Below, piece by piece: positions 1 to 10,290 of a DNA stretch of 64,000 bases. The notes under the pieces are model-generated. The model had not been told where the DNA came from, did not search any database, and saw only the letters and a program-made list of their open reading frames with translations. The stretch spans positions 21,327,701-21,391,700 of the forward strand of contig NC_065571.1 in the NCBI RefSeq assembly GCF_937616625.2, in the 5' to 3' direction. The stretch comes from Mercurialis annua (lineage: Eukaryota > Streptophyta > Magnoliopsida > Malpighiales > Euphorbiaceae). Each line of letters starts with the position of its first letter. Positions within the stretch are counted from its first letter, which is position 1. The position numbers and the translations under genes were made by a program.

Positions 1-471
1 AATATTGTCTGTGAAATAAACTTTCGTTAGATGAAATGAAACTGTATCATAACCGTCTTTGTCGAAATTTAGTTAGGTATGAGAGGTGGAACGCAAAATA
101 GTTATACAAGTGATTTTGAAGAAACTGTACAGCTGCAAAGAGAATTGAGGAAAAAAAATATTTTGAAATAAATTTCTTTAATTTGTGAACTGTTGTGTTG
201 GTGTATATTTAATATATTTTTATTTTTATATGTAAGAATAATTTTATTTTTTCATTTGAATTATTCTTGTTGTTTTTTCATATTATTTTGATTACTTACT
301 ATGCTAATATCTTTATCTGATTCATTTATTTTAAACATTTTGTACCTTTGTTGTTCTTTAGTAGAATTTCTACTATCATATTAACAAATTATCAACATAA
401 TGTCAACACGATATCAACAATTAATGCTAATTTAGTTGTAAAATGAGAACATTGATTGATTTAAGCAGAAA
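1..471. other. AT-rich flank, unclassified
   Basis: No gene can be supported. On the minus strand a pyrimidine tract followed by TTTGCAG near 133-150 resembles a splice acceptor, but the possible exon beyond it matches nothing I recognise. From about 365 to 471 the sequence (repeated ATCAAC/TCAACA words, then TTGATTGATTTAAG) matches the end of the tandem repeat unit at 10536-10796. This flank and the DNA after 10530 were therefore one locus before element 1 inserted. Confidence 0.5.
467..471. repeat. Left target-site duplication of element 1
   Basis: AGAAA directly precedes the TG of the left LTR. The partner at 10531-10535 is AAAAA, one mismatch. Removing the element and one copy gives AAGCAGAAAACAATC, which has exactly the length of the uninterrupted repeat copy at about 10788-10802 (AAGTCAAAAACAATC). 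Confidence 0.7.
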
Positions 472-616
472 TGTAATATCCCGTAAAATTTTAAATTTAT
501 TTTGTTAATTTCCGACGTGGTTCCGGATGTGTTTTGAGGGGTATTTGAAGTTTCGTAGATTTTCGTGGTTCGATTCGTTTTGGTTCGGTTTTAAAAAAAA
601 TGATTCTTCTTGGTTT

Positions 617-809
617 GTGGTTCAACCGTAGTGGTTGAACCACTTCTGGTTAACTCAGGTCTCAATCGAGACCTGAGGTATTAAATTGGTTCTCGTTCGA
701 GAATCCAAGGATTCTCGAACGAGAATCCATTTGCAAGCCTGGTCTCGTTCGAGACCATGCCCTTTCTCGAACGGGATCAGGCCAAAAAGGGCCATTCCCG
801 TTCGGGAAT
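617..809. promoter_or_regulatory. Palindrome cluster in LTR U3
   Basis: Six dyads lie within 193 bp. At 617-643 the arms GTGGTTCAAC/GTTGAACCAC have a 7-base spacer. At 654-677 the arms are 10 bp with a 4-base spacer. At 689-707 the core is TTCTCG-TT-CGAGAA. At 709-728 the 9-bp arms GGATTCTCG/CGAGAATCC flank AA. At 741-756 GGTCTCG-TT-CGAGACC, and at 794-809 ATTCCCG-TT-CGGGAAT. The recurring design is two arms around a 2-base centre with a CTCG/CGAG core. The position just upstream of the presumed promoter suggests a regulatory or RNA-structural role, which is inference. Similar clusters occur in the other LTRs here. Confidence 0.75.
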
Positions 810-2701
810 CATATCAGCTTTTGGACCCCTTCGCCCAGCCCACTTCCAACCTGTTTTCGACCTACTTCCTCTCGTTATATCAGCTCGACTTCTAAACAGA
901 AAATCTTCACCACTCATCACCGAAACCCTAGCCGTTTTCCTCTTGTCATTTTGCTGAATATCGAAGCTGTTATCATCTTCCAAAGATCGCTGTTCGGTGA
1001 GTTTTCTGTTTCTTTTGATTTCCAGATTTTGCTCTTGAACGACATTACGTAATTTGGTTCGTTCTCTTTCGTTTCTAGATCGAAATTGATTCCGCTTGAT
1101 CTCAGACGTTCTAGACTCAACTCCCTACGTCTCCCTATCTCAGTTTTGCTGAACGGTACGCCGTCGATCTCGTTCTAATCAATCCCGTTTCATCGTTTCT
1201 GTTTGCTATGTGTTTCTGTTTTGCTTAACTGGTTTCTGCCGAACTCTTTTCCCTTTCTTTGCTTATGATTTCACTTGTTTATGATCATAATCTCTTGGGT
1301 TAATTGTTAGTTTATGATTTCGTAGAGTTATCAATCCATTTTTCCATTTCGTTCTTCGTCGTCGGAAAGTTTTGGATTTGGCAGTAATGTTTTGTTAGAT
1401 TCTTGATGTTTGATGTTTAAGATGTTATTGATTATATGATTAGTGTTGATTGTTGTAATTGAGGATGTGTGTTAGCTTATTAATTGAGTGAGTTAAGGTG
1501 TAGAAGTCATGATCAGTAGCAAATATGGTGAGTTATGATTTTGTTGGTGATGGGCGGGTCTGTTCTTGTTTTGAATTGAGAATGATGGTTAAATAGCTAA
1601 CTTGATTACCAATTTATTTTGACTAAAACAAATGAATTCCTTTAGTTATTGTAAATTGAATCTATTTAATAATACTTTGAATTTAGATATGTTATAAATG
1701 ATATATTTAAACGATAGGTGTTTATAAATTAAGCTAATATAATTACTCGGGTAATTATAATTAATTTCAAATTTAAATTTGGTTTAATTGGTTAAATTAC
1801 AACTTAGCCCCTGAACTTATTCTACAACCTTATTAAATGGATTTTTGACTAGTAACTTTATATTTGGTTTTTATTATAGAGAAAAGCAATTAATTTGATT
1901 TCGGATATCAAATTGGCTAAAGTACAATTTAGTCCCTAATTGGCAAAAGTACAGTTTAGTCCCTAATTGGCTAAAGTACGATTTAGTCCCTAAAACTTTT
2001 ATTAACTTAAAATGATTAAGTTTTTGATTTGTAACTTGGGTTACTTAGAATTGAAGTTATTGAGTTCCGCTTTTAAAATGGATTATTATTTTGCTAAATT
2101 GTTTTATAAATATAAACTTGGGTTTATATTTGATAAACGTTTTGAATCGGGTTAGACTTGGGTCGCCCGACAAGTGAGGTTAGCTTGGTAGTTTATGATA
2201 ACTCGGCTAACCCACTGTTTGGAAATTATTTATTATTTAAAGTTATTAAATAATATTTATAAATTGGATTATAAGCGAGAACTAAATAGACTTATATTAA
2301 TTGGGCTTTATTTACCTAATGGGTATTATTTGTGTGTGCTTTGGATTGTTTATTCCGACGTGTTATTCGTGCTAGTCCTATGTGGTGTCTAGTACTCTTT
2401 AGAGTTAGGGTCTGATTTTAATAATTATTTTATTTGTCTAGACTCGTCTACTGTTCGCGCTTCAGAGGCGAACCAGAGTTAGTTGCTTGCCGGTATTTCA
2501 CGTGGATTAGCAAGCTGTGAGTTTGTACTTACTATTTACCGCTTTATTAAGTAAATTGTTATTTTAATAATAAATATATATACTGTACGTATATTTCGAA
2601 CTGGTTTTATATTATGGCTTCTAGTTGGAACATGCTACCTAATGGGCATCATTAGGACTGCGTGCGCACCGGTAATGATCTGGGAAAGGTATTTATGGTA
2701 A

Positions 2702-2824
2702 TGTGGTAACTCGGTGTGAGCATAGCTCTCGGGACCAAGTAGAGTAACTCGGTGTAGCTCAGCTCTCGGGACTCTGGTATAAGTGTGGTCAGTGGTAACT
2801 CGGTGTAGCTCAGCTCTCGGGACC
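2702..2824 (+). repeat. Threefold TAACTCGG...CTCGGGAC motif
   Basis: Three copies of a ~30-bp motif (GTAACTCGGTGTAGCTCAGC then TCTCGGGAC) lie in the downstream part of the LTR. Counterparts: about 27727-27855, 36118-36238 and 46440-46560 (minus orientation, three copies each), 52352-52520 (four diverged copies) and 60151-60215 (two copies). Conservation across subfamilies with changing copy number suggests a functional R/U5 feature, but the role is unknown. Confidence 0.65.
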
Positions 2825-3420
2825 AGACCTATTGGATTATGTTTATTATTTAGAATTGTGGATTAGGGTTCCAACTATTATCTGTAATATCGTTATTAAA
2901 TGTTTTAAACGTTTTAAAGGTTTTCCACTTAATAAATGTAAATAGTGGTATGAACTCATCTCAGTATATCTGACCCCGTTGTTTTCCCAATTTTTCCCAG
3001 GGTTATGATCTGAGAGAGTCTGGTGATCTCCGCATTTACTTTTCCTCGGAGGTTCCATTTATTTTGATAAACTGTCAACTATTTTATTCTTAGACCGCAG
3101 TAGTAACTAGACGTCTTTATTATTATTATTATTTATTTTGTCGGATTGGTTCGATTGGTTATATTGCTCTGGCATGCTGTATTATTTACATTGATTCCTG
3201 ATGAATCTATTTTAGACTCGGATTTGATTAAGCATGTTATATTAACTGTTGAATATTATAACTGCTAGTTTTAGGCTGAAGTCTCGGTTGCCCCCGAGCA
3301 TTGGTTTTCTGCAGGTTTATGTGTTTATGGGATAAATGAAAGGCTGGCTACGGGTTTCGGTACTACATTACCCATACCCTAGCGCCGATCGCGATTCATG
3401 AAAATGGGTCGTGACAAACT

Positions 3421-3432
3421 TGGTATCAGAGC
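3421..3432 (+). other. Primer binding site, initiator Met tRNA
   Basis: TGGTATCAGAGC is complementary to the 3' end of plant initiator Met tRNA, and GGTTTC a few bases on continues the match. It lies four bases after the LTR end. Minus-strand cDNA synthesis is primed here in this class. This is a primer site, not a tRNA gene. Confidence 0.9.
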
Positions 3433-3758
3433 TTTGGTTTCAAACCAAGGCCATTGCTTGCTATGTGTTTACTCTGTTAAGTATTGTTGTGTCTTAGGAA
3501 CTACTGCGGATATAGGGTTATGTCATGTCTTTTAAAACGTCATCTTTTGATTTTTAAAACTTTCTGCCTACACCAATAGGATTGCGTCGAGTCAGTCATT
3601 GTATGTTGATTTGATATTGTTAAATACTAATTTTATTTCACTTGGGTGAACATTTTATTGCTGTTGATTTCTTGGGAAATCCTATATTGTTGCTTGTTTT
3701 GTTCATACTTGGGTATGAGATACCTGTTATTTAAATTGTTGTTGTTCAATCTTAGGAT

Positions 3759-5066
3759 ATGGACAATGTTATTCGTACTCGTGCTCGTGCTGCGGCAGAG
3801 CAAGAAGCTGTGGCTGATGATGCGATTTCCATGGAAGTCGATCAGAACGTACCACCAGTTCAGGCTAATGCTGGACGTGGTCGAGGTGGAGGTGCTGGCA
3901 GAGGTAGAGGTGCTGGTAAAGGCAGAGGAGCTGGTGCTGGTAGAGGTGGAGCGAGAGGACGCGGTGCAGCAGGTGTTCAGGCACCGAATGTGCAGCAGGC
4001 ACCGAATGTGCAGCAGGCACCAGAGGTGCAACAAGCACCAAATATGCAAGCGTTCGACTTCACTACTTTCTTGGCTGGCGTTGTCGAGATGCAGAACAAT
4101 CAGGCTCTACTGCAGAATCAGTGTAATATACTGGGTCAGTTAGCGCAGCAACAGCAACCTCAGGTTGGTGCTGTAGCTGGTATTGGTGGACTTGCTGGTG
4201 TCGGTCATATTCCAACAGATAGAGAGTTGGTGATGACCTACTTGAAGCTGAATCCGACTTCTTTTGATAGTACTGGGGATGCTCTTGACTTTTTGGAGGA
4301 ATTTGAGTACAACAGTCAGAGGATTCAAGCTTCTGATCGTCAATCAGTGATGCTTGTGGAGATGTCGCTGAAGGGTCCAGCTAAGGACTGGTATCGTGAT
4401 AACATCAGGCCAGTTATGGATACTTTGTCTTGGGCTGATTTTGTGATCAGGTTCAGAGGTTACTATCTACCCTTCTCTGTTACTGAGAGTTTCAGAGAAA
4501 AGCTGCTAAATTTGAAGAAGGGGGATAGATCAGTGACAGACTACACTACTGAGTTTGTACGTTTGGGGCGGTTTGCTACAGATCTACAGGGTGATCAAGA
4601 GCGAGTGAACGACCGTTATGTTAGGGGTTTAGGCTCGGAGTTTCTTCCTTTGCTGATAGGGACAAACATGGAGTTTGCCCGGTTAGTGGATAGTGCGCGA
4701 CGGATGGAGAATTCGATGGTTCAGTTTGGAACAATCTCTGACCCTTTCCAGAATCAGAAGGGAAAGAGTGACGTTCCTAGTGGGGGGAAACAGGCCCCAG
4801 TGCAGCGTAGTAGTGGAAATTACTACAGTGGCTCTTCTCAGGCCAACAGGGGGGGTCGACGGACTCACAACAAAGGGAGGCATAGTGCCAGGAGTGCTCC
4901 GTACAGTTCCAGTAGCAGTGGGAGCAACCGTGGTTCAGGACGCGGGTACAGTGGTGGATCGAACATTCCGTTCTGCCAGAATTGCAGACGTAGGCATTAT
5001 GGTCAGTGCCAGTTAGCTCCTGGAGGTTGTTTCACTTGTGGCCAGCCGGGTCATTTTTCTAGGTAG
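3759..5066 (+). pseudogene. gag: Gag, element 1, truncated by a nonsense mutation
   Basis: The capsid/nucleocapsid part of the polyprotein. The ATG at 3759 follows a 340-bp leader and matches the start used in elements 2 and 3. Residues about 38-72 are Gly/Arg-rich ([13 protein letters not shown]), followed by tandem VQQAPN/EVQQAP repeats whose number differs between copies. The middle is a retrotransposon Gag domain ([22 protein letters not shown]). Near the end are a variant Cys/His cluster ([12 protein letters not shown]) and a CCHC knuckle ([12 protein letters not shown]). A TAG at 5064-5066 stands where elements 2 and 3 have a Glu codon, so the last knuckle Cys is lost. In the other copies Gag runs directly into Pol without a frameshift. 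Confidence 0.85.
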
Positions 5067-6398
5067 TGTCCGACATCTGGGCAGCAGATGTCTAACTCCA
5101 GTGTGGCGCAGTCATCTTATCAGACCTGTGTTTACACAATCTGTAGGGTACTCTCAACCTGCATCATCTTTTGGTGGCCAGCGGGGCCGTGGTTCTGGTG
5201 GCAGAGGTTTTGGTGGCCGTGGTAACGGCGGTAGAGGTTCCAACGGTTATGGTACTGGACAGAGTTCGCAGCAGCAGCCGCAGGGTCGGCCAGAGTGTTC
5301 GCACTTACTCCTCAGGATGCGCGTGCATCAAATGCTGTGGTGCAAGGTACCATTCCGATTTCTTTTATAGATGCTTTAGTGTTATTTGATGCGGGTGCAA
5401 CCCATTCGTTTGTATCTACATGTTTTGCTGGGAAATTGGGTAGAGCACCATCTGTTTTGAGTGAACCTCTAGCTGTGTCTACACCTATGTCTGAAGGTGT
5501 AGTAGTGGACGTCGTCTATCCTTCTTGTCCTGTGGTTATTCAGGGTAGAGAATTATGTGCTGATTTGATTGTACTTGACGTTCTTTCTTTTGATGTTATC
5601 TTGGGGATGGACTGGTTGTCACGCCATTATGCTTCTATTGACTGTCGAGGGAAGTCAGTCGAGTTCAGGATTCCAGGTGGTCTACCTTTTTCCTTTCAGG
5701 GAGAAAAGGCAGAGACACCTAAGAATCTGATTTCCGCCATCAAGGCGAAGCGGATGTTAGGCAAGGGTTGCCAGGGTTTTCTTGCTGTGGTTCGTGATTT
5801 GGAGACCAGTAGTGGTGATATGCATAGTGTTCCGATAGTGAATGAGTTCACTGATGTGTTTCCAGAGGAATTGCCTGGATTACCACCTGATCGTGATATT
5901 GAGTTTTGCATTGACGTGGTTTCTGGTACAGCTCCGATTTCGATACCGCCGTATTGGATGGCTCCTGCAGAGCTGAAGGAGTTGAAGGACCAGTTACAAG
6001 AGTTGTTGGATAGCGGGTTCATCAGACCGAGTACTTCTTCGTGGGGTGCTCCAGTTCTGTTTGTAAAGAAGAAAGACGGTTCCTTTCGGCTGTGTATCGA
6101 CTACAGACAGTTGAATAAGGCTACTGTCAAGAACAGATATCCTCTTCCTCGCATCGATGATCTGTTTGACCAGTTGCAGGGTGCGAAGTGTTTTTCCAAG
6201 ATTGATTCGAGGTCTGGGTATCATCAGCTACGGATCCGTGATGCAGATGTGCCTAAGACTGCTTTTCGGACTCGTTATGGACATTTTGAGTTTCTGGTTA
6301 TGTCCTTTGGTCTGACGAACGCACCAGCAGCGTTTATGGATATGATGAACAGAGTGTTCAAACCGTTTTTGGGATCAATTTGTTATCGTCTTCATTGA
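5067..6398 (+). pseudogene. pol: Gag C-terminus, protease and N-terminal reverse transcriptase, element 1
   Basis: Continuation of the polyprotein after the Gag stop. An 8-bp deletion near 5128 shifts the frame, and a 1-bp deletion near 5288 shifts it back. From about 5295 the frame is open: [18 protein letters not shown], then the protease motif [12 protein letters not shown] (Asp codon 5388-5390; the usual D-S/T-G is D-A-G here), the [10 protein letters not shown] block, and the RT palm start ([55 protein letters not shown]). One extra G near 6371-6373 shifts the frame just before the catalytic FIDD motif, and translation ends at 6398. Element 1 therefore cannot make a complete RT. Confidence 0.85.
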
Positions 6399-8064
6399 TG
6401 ACATTTTGATCTATTCTCGGAGTGAGGAGGAGCATGCTTACCATTTGAGGACTATACTACAGACGTTGCGTGAGCAAAAGTTGTACGCTAAGTTCTCAAA
6501 ATGTGAGTTCTGGTTGGATCAGGTTACCTTTCTAGGACACGTGGTGTCGAAAGATGGGATCAAGGTTGATCCGAAGAAGATTGAGGCGGTCATGGATTGG
6601 CAAAGGCCAAGGTCAGTTACCGAGATCAGAAGTTTTCTGGGTTTAGCTGGCTACTATCGTCGGTCCGTGCAAGATTTCTCCAGAATATCTGCACCTTTGA
6701 CTAAACTGACACAGAAGGGTGTCAAGTTTGAGTGGACTGACAAGTGCGAGGCGAGCTTTGAGAAGCTCAAGGAGATTTTGACTACAGCTCCGGTTTTGGC
6801 ATTGCCTTCTGGCATTGATGGTTTCACAGTGTATTGTGATGCGTCTCGGATTGGTTTGGGTTGCGTTCTGATGCAACATGGACAGGTGATTGCCTATGCT
6901 TCCAGACAGTTGAAGAAGCATGAGGTGAATTACCCTACTCATGATTTAGAGTTGGCAGCTGTGGTTTTTGCGCTGAAAATCTGGAGGCATTATTTGTATG
7001 GTGCTACTTGTGAGATTTTCACTGATCATAAGAGTCTGAAATATATCTTTGATCAGAGAGAGTTGAACTTGAGACAGAGGAGGTGGTTAGAGTTGCTGAA
7101 AGACTACGACTGTACTATTCAGTACCATCCTGGTAAGGCAAATGTGGTAGCCGATGCGTTGAGTCGCAAGTCTTCGGGCAGCTTGGCTCATATTTCTGAG
7201 ATTGGGCGTAGACCCATGGTGAGAGAGTGGCACAGTTTGATAGCTTCGGGCTATGGTTTGCAGATTTCTCAGGCTGGATGTTTGTTAGCACAGCTACAAG
7301 TGCAACCTGTTTTGATTGATCGGATTAAAGCTTTACAAGCTGAGGATTCACAGTTGAAACGGATTATTGAGGAGGTTCAGCAGGATGGAAATCCTGAGTT
7401 TACGTTTGTGGATGGTGTTCTGAGACATGGTTCGAGATTGTGTGTTCCGGATTCAGATGGTTTGAGGGACCAGATTCTGGAAGAAGCGCACAAGTCTGCT
7501 TATAGTGTTCATCCGGGTTCTACTAAGATGTACCATGATCTTAAGGGTACCTACTGGTGGAGCGGGATGAAGAAGGATGTCGCTGAGTATGTTTCTAAGT
7601 GTCTGACTTGCCAGCAGGTGAAGCTGGAACATCAGAGACCTTTTGGCTATCTGCAACCACTACCTATTCCAGAGTGGAAGTGGGAACGGATTGCTATGGA
7701 CTTTGTGGTTGGTTTACCACGTACTCGGCAGGGGTACGATTCCATTTGGGTTATAGTTGACCGTATGACCAAGTCAGCTCATTTCCTTCCGATAAAGGTT
7801 TCGTATTCTGCTTCGAGGTTGGCTCAGTTGTACATCGACTGGATTGTCAGTTTGCATGGTGTACCGGTTTCTATTGTTTCAGACAGAGGTTCTGTGTTTA
7901 CTTCGAGGTTTTGGAAAGCGTTACAGGAATCTTTGGGTTCTCGGTTGGATTTCAGTACAGCTTTTCATCCTCAGACTGACGGTCAGTCTGAGAGGCGTTG
8001 GAGGATATGCTCAGGATGTGTGTTCTCGATTTTCAGGGTAGCTGGGATACTCATTTGCCGTTGA
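6399..8064 (+). pseudogene. pol: C-terminal RT, RNase H and integrase core, element 1
   Basis: An open frame from about 6406 continues Pol past the frameshift. It begins in RT thumb sequence ([37 protein letters not shown]). RNase H follows with its acidic residues in YCDAS, DLELAA and FTDHKSL, ending [10 protein letters not shown]. Integrase has an HHCC zinc region ([14 protein letters not shown] ... KCLTCQQVK) and catalytic Asp/Asp/Glu in [18 protein letters not shown] and TDGQSER. A 10-bp deletion near 7998, right after the QSER Glu, breaks the frame, which ends at 8064 in unrelated residues. Thumb Phe/His residues differ slightly from element 2 (YYRRSVQDF against YYHRFVQDF). Confidence 0.85.
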
Positions 8065-8726
8065 TTGAGTTTTCTTATAACAATAGTTACCACGCGAGTA
8101 TCGAGATGGCGCCGTATGAGGCTTTGTACGGGCGCAAGTGTAGATCTCCTATCTGTTGGGAGGAGGTCGGAGAGCGTAAACTCTCGGGAGCGGAGATTAT
8201 TCAGATTACCTCTGAGAAGGTACCGTTGATTAAGCGGAGGTTAGAGACTGCTTTTAGTCGGCATAAGAGTTATGCTGATCCGAAGAGGAAAGACATTGAG
8301 TTCCAGGTTGGTGATTTCGTATTTCTTCGGGTTTCGCCTATGAAAGGCGTGGTTCGTTTTGGTGTCAAGGGAAAGTTGGCACCGAGGTATATTGGTCCTT
8401 ATGAGATTTCGGAGAGGATTGGAGCTGTGGCTTATCGTCTGGTTCTACCGCCAGACATGTCGTTAGTACATCCGGTGTTTCACGTTTCTATATTGAGAAA
8501 GTGCATTTCTGATCCTTCGCACGTGATTGTGCCTCAGAGTGTTGAGATTGACCAGGAGCTGTCCTATGAGGAACAGCCACTTGAGATTGTTGATACGCAA
8601 GTGCGTAAACTGCGGAACAAGGAGATTCCCATGGTTAAAGTTCTCTGGCGCAATCATTCTGTGGAGGAGTGTACTTGGGAGACCGAGTTGGATATGCGGA
8701 ATCGCTATCCTTTTCTATTTCCGTGA
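7998..8726 (+). pseudogene. pol: Integrase C-terminus and chromodomain, element 1
   Basis: The last part of Pol in the frame after the 10-bp deletion. It holds [18 protein letters not shown]..., the insert-free integrase C-terminal domain (FLRVSPMKGVVRFG, KLAPRYIGPYEI, HPVFHVSILRKC) and a chromodomain (VRKLRNKEIPMVKVLWRNH, ECTWETELDMRNRYPFLF). Stop TGA at 8724-8726. A chromodomain at this place defines chromoviruses; in known members it helps target chromatin. The region reads open without internal stops. The polypurine tract begins about 105 bp after the stop. Confidence 0.85.
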
Positions 8727-8831
8727 GCTACAATATCTTGATTTCTGTGACTTTTATGATTTTTACTTGTGTTACGTGTTGTTCTGATGGTAATTGCTTA
8801 TCGTGTTAAATTCGAGGACGAATTTTTAATT

Positions 8832-8843
8832 AGTTGGGGAGAA
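8832..8843 (+). other. Polypurine tract, element 1
   Basis: AGTTGGGGAGAA lies directly before the TG of the right LTR, the expected site of plus-strand priming. The same tract occurs in inverted form at 30120-30131 in element 2. Confidence 0.85.
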
Positions 8844-10290
8844 TGTAATATCCCGTAAAATTTTAAATTTATTTTGTTAATTTCCGACGTGGTTCCGGAT
8901 GTGTTTTGAGGGGTATTTGAAGTTTCGTAGATTTTCGTGGTTCGATTCGTTTTGGTTCGGTTTTAAAAAAAAATGATTCTTCTTGGTTTGTGGTTCAACC
9001 GTAGTGGTTGAACCACTTCTGGTTAACTCAGGTCTCAATCGAGACCTGAGGTATTAAATTGGTTCTCGTTCGAGAATCCAAGGATTCTCGAACGAGAATC
9101 CATTTGCAGGCGAGACCAGGCCCTTTCTCGAACGGGATCAGGCCAAAAAGGGCCATTCCCGTTCGGGAATCATATCAGCTTTTGGACCCCTTCGCCCAGC
9201 CCACTTCCAACCTGTTTTCGACCTACTTCCTCTCGTTATATCAGCTCGACTTCTAAACAGAAAATCTTCACCACTCATCACTGAAACCCTAGCCGTTTTC
9301 CTCTTGTCATTTCGCTGAATATCGAAGCTGTTATCATCTTCCAAAGATCGCTGTTCGGTAAGTTTTCTGTTTCTTTTGATTTCCAGATTTTGCTCTTGAA
9401 CGACATTACGTAATTTGGTTCGTTCTCTTTCGTTTCTAGATCGAAATTGATTCCGCTTGATCTCAGACGTTCTAGACTCAACTCCCTACGTCTCCCTATC
9501 TCAGTTTCGCTGAACGGTACGCCGTCGATCTCGTTCTAATCAATCCCGTTTCATCGTTTCTGTTTGCTATGTGTTTCTGTTTTGCTTAACTGGTTTCTGC
9601 CGAACTCTTTTCCCTTTCTTTGCTTATGATTTCACTTGTTTATGATCATAATCTCTTGGGTTAATTGTTAGTTTATGATTTCGTAGAGTTATCAATCCAT
9701 TTTTCCATTTCGTTCTTCGTCCTCGGAAAGTTTAGGATTTGGCAGTAATGTTTTGTTAGATTCTTGATGTTTGATGTTTAAGATGTTATTGATTATATGA
9801 TTAGTGTTGATTGTTGTAATTGAGGATGTGTGTTAGCTTATTAATTGAGTGAGTTAAGGTGTAGAAGTCATGATCAGTAGCAAATATGGTGAGTTATGAT
9901 TTTGTTGGTGATGGGCGGGTCTGTTCTTGTTTTGAATTGAGAATGATGGTTAAATAGCTAACTTGATTACCAATTTATTTGACTAAAACAAATGAATTCC
10001 TTTAGTTATTGTAAATTGAATCTATTTGATAATAACTTTGAATTTAGATATGTTATAAATGATATATTTAAACGATAGGTGTTTATAAATTAAGCTAATA
10101 TAATTACTCGGGTAATTATAATTAATTTCAAATTTAAATTTGGTTTAATTGGTTAAATTACAACTTAGCCCCTGAACTTATTCTACAACCTTATTAAATG
10201 GATTTTTGACTAGTAACTTTATATTTGGTTTTTATTATAGAGAAAAGCAATTAATTTGATTTCGGATATCAAATTGGCTAAAGTACAATT
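8844..10290 (+). repeat. 3' LTR of element 1, first 1.45 kb only
   Basis: Matches 472 to about 1932 of the left LTR nearly base for base. The differences are small: a 12-bp contraction of a palindrome at 9107-9120, one-base indels and a few substitutions. It stops inside the AGTACAATTTAGTCCC motif. The whole R/U5-like part (about 1.5 kb) is missing. Confidence 0.9.

Larger units (their letters stand above)
472..3416 (+). repeat. 5' LTR of element 1
   Basis: 2945 bp. It starts TGTAATATCCCG, ends GGTCGTGACA, and is followed by a 4-base spacer and the primer site. The U3 part carries a palindrome cluster (617-809), a weak TATA-like GTTATATC near 873 and a leader-like AAACCCTAGCC stretch near 923. 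Three diverged copies of a short motif containing AGTACAATTTAGTCCC lie at about 1918-1997. Three copies of a TAACTCGG...CTCGGGAC motif lie at 2702-2824. Confidence 0.9.

Noticed and set aside
79..168. A 29-codon frame that might be the last exon of a transposase or gene
   Set aside because: Too short, preceded by an in-frame stop at 70-72, and without a recognisable motif.
686..1120. Short frames on both strands over the LTR head (also 9059-9481, 29696-29947, 38064-38315, 48470-48726, 58722-58973)
   Set aside because: They run across palindromes and LTR control sequence. Their presence in each LTR copy follows from copy identity, not coding constraint.
3421..3440. tRNA-like sequences at 3421, 35511, 49132 and 60815
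   Set aside because: Only the 3' ends of tRNAs are matched, on the complementary strand and next to LTR ends; these are primer sites.
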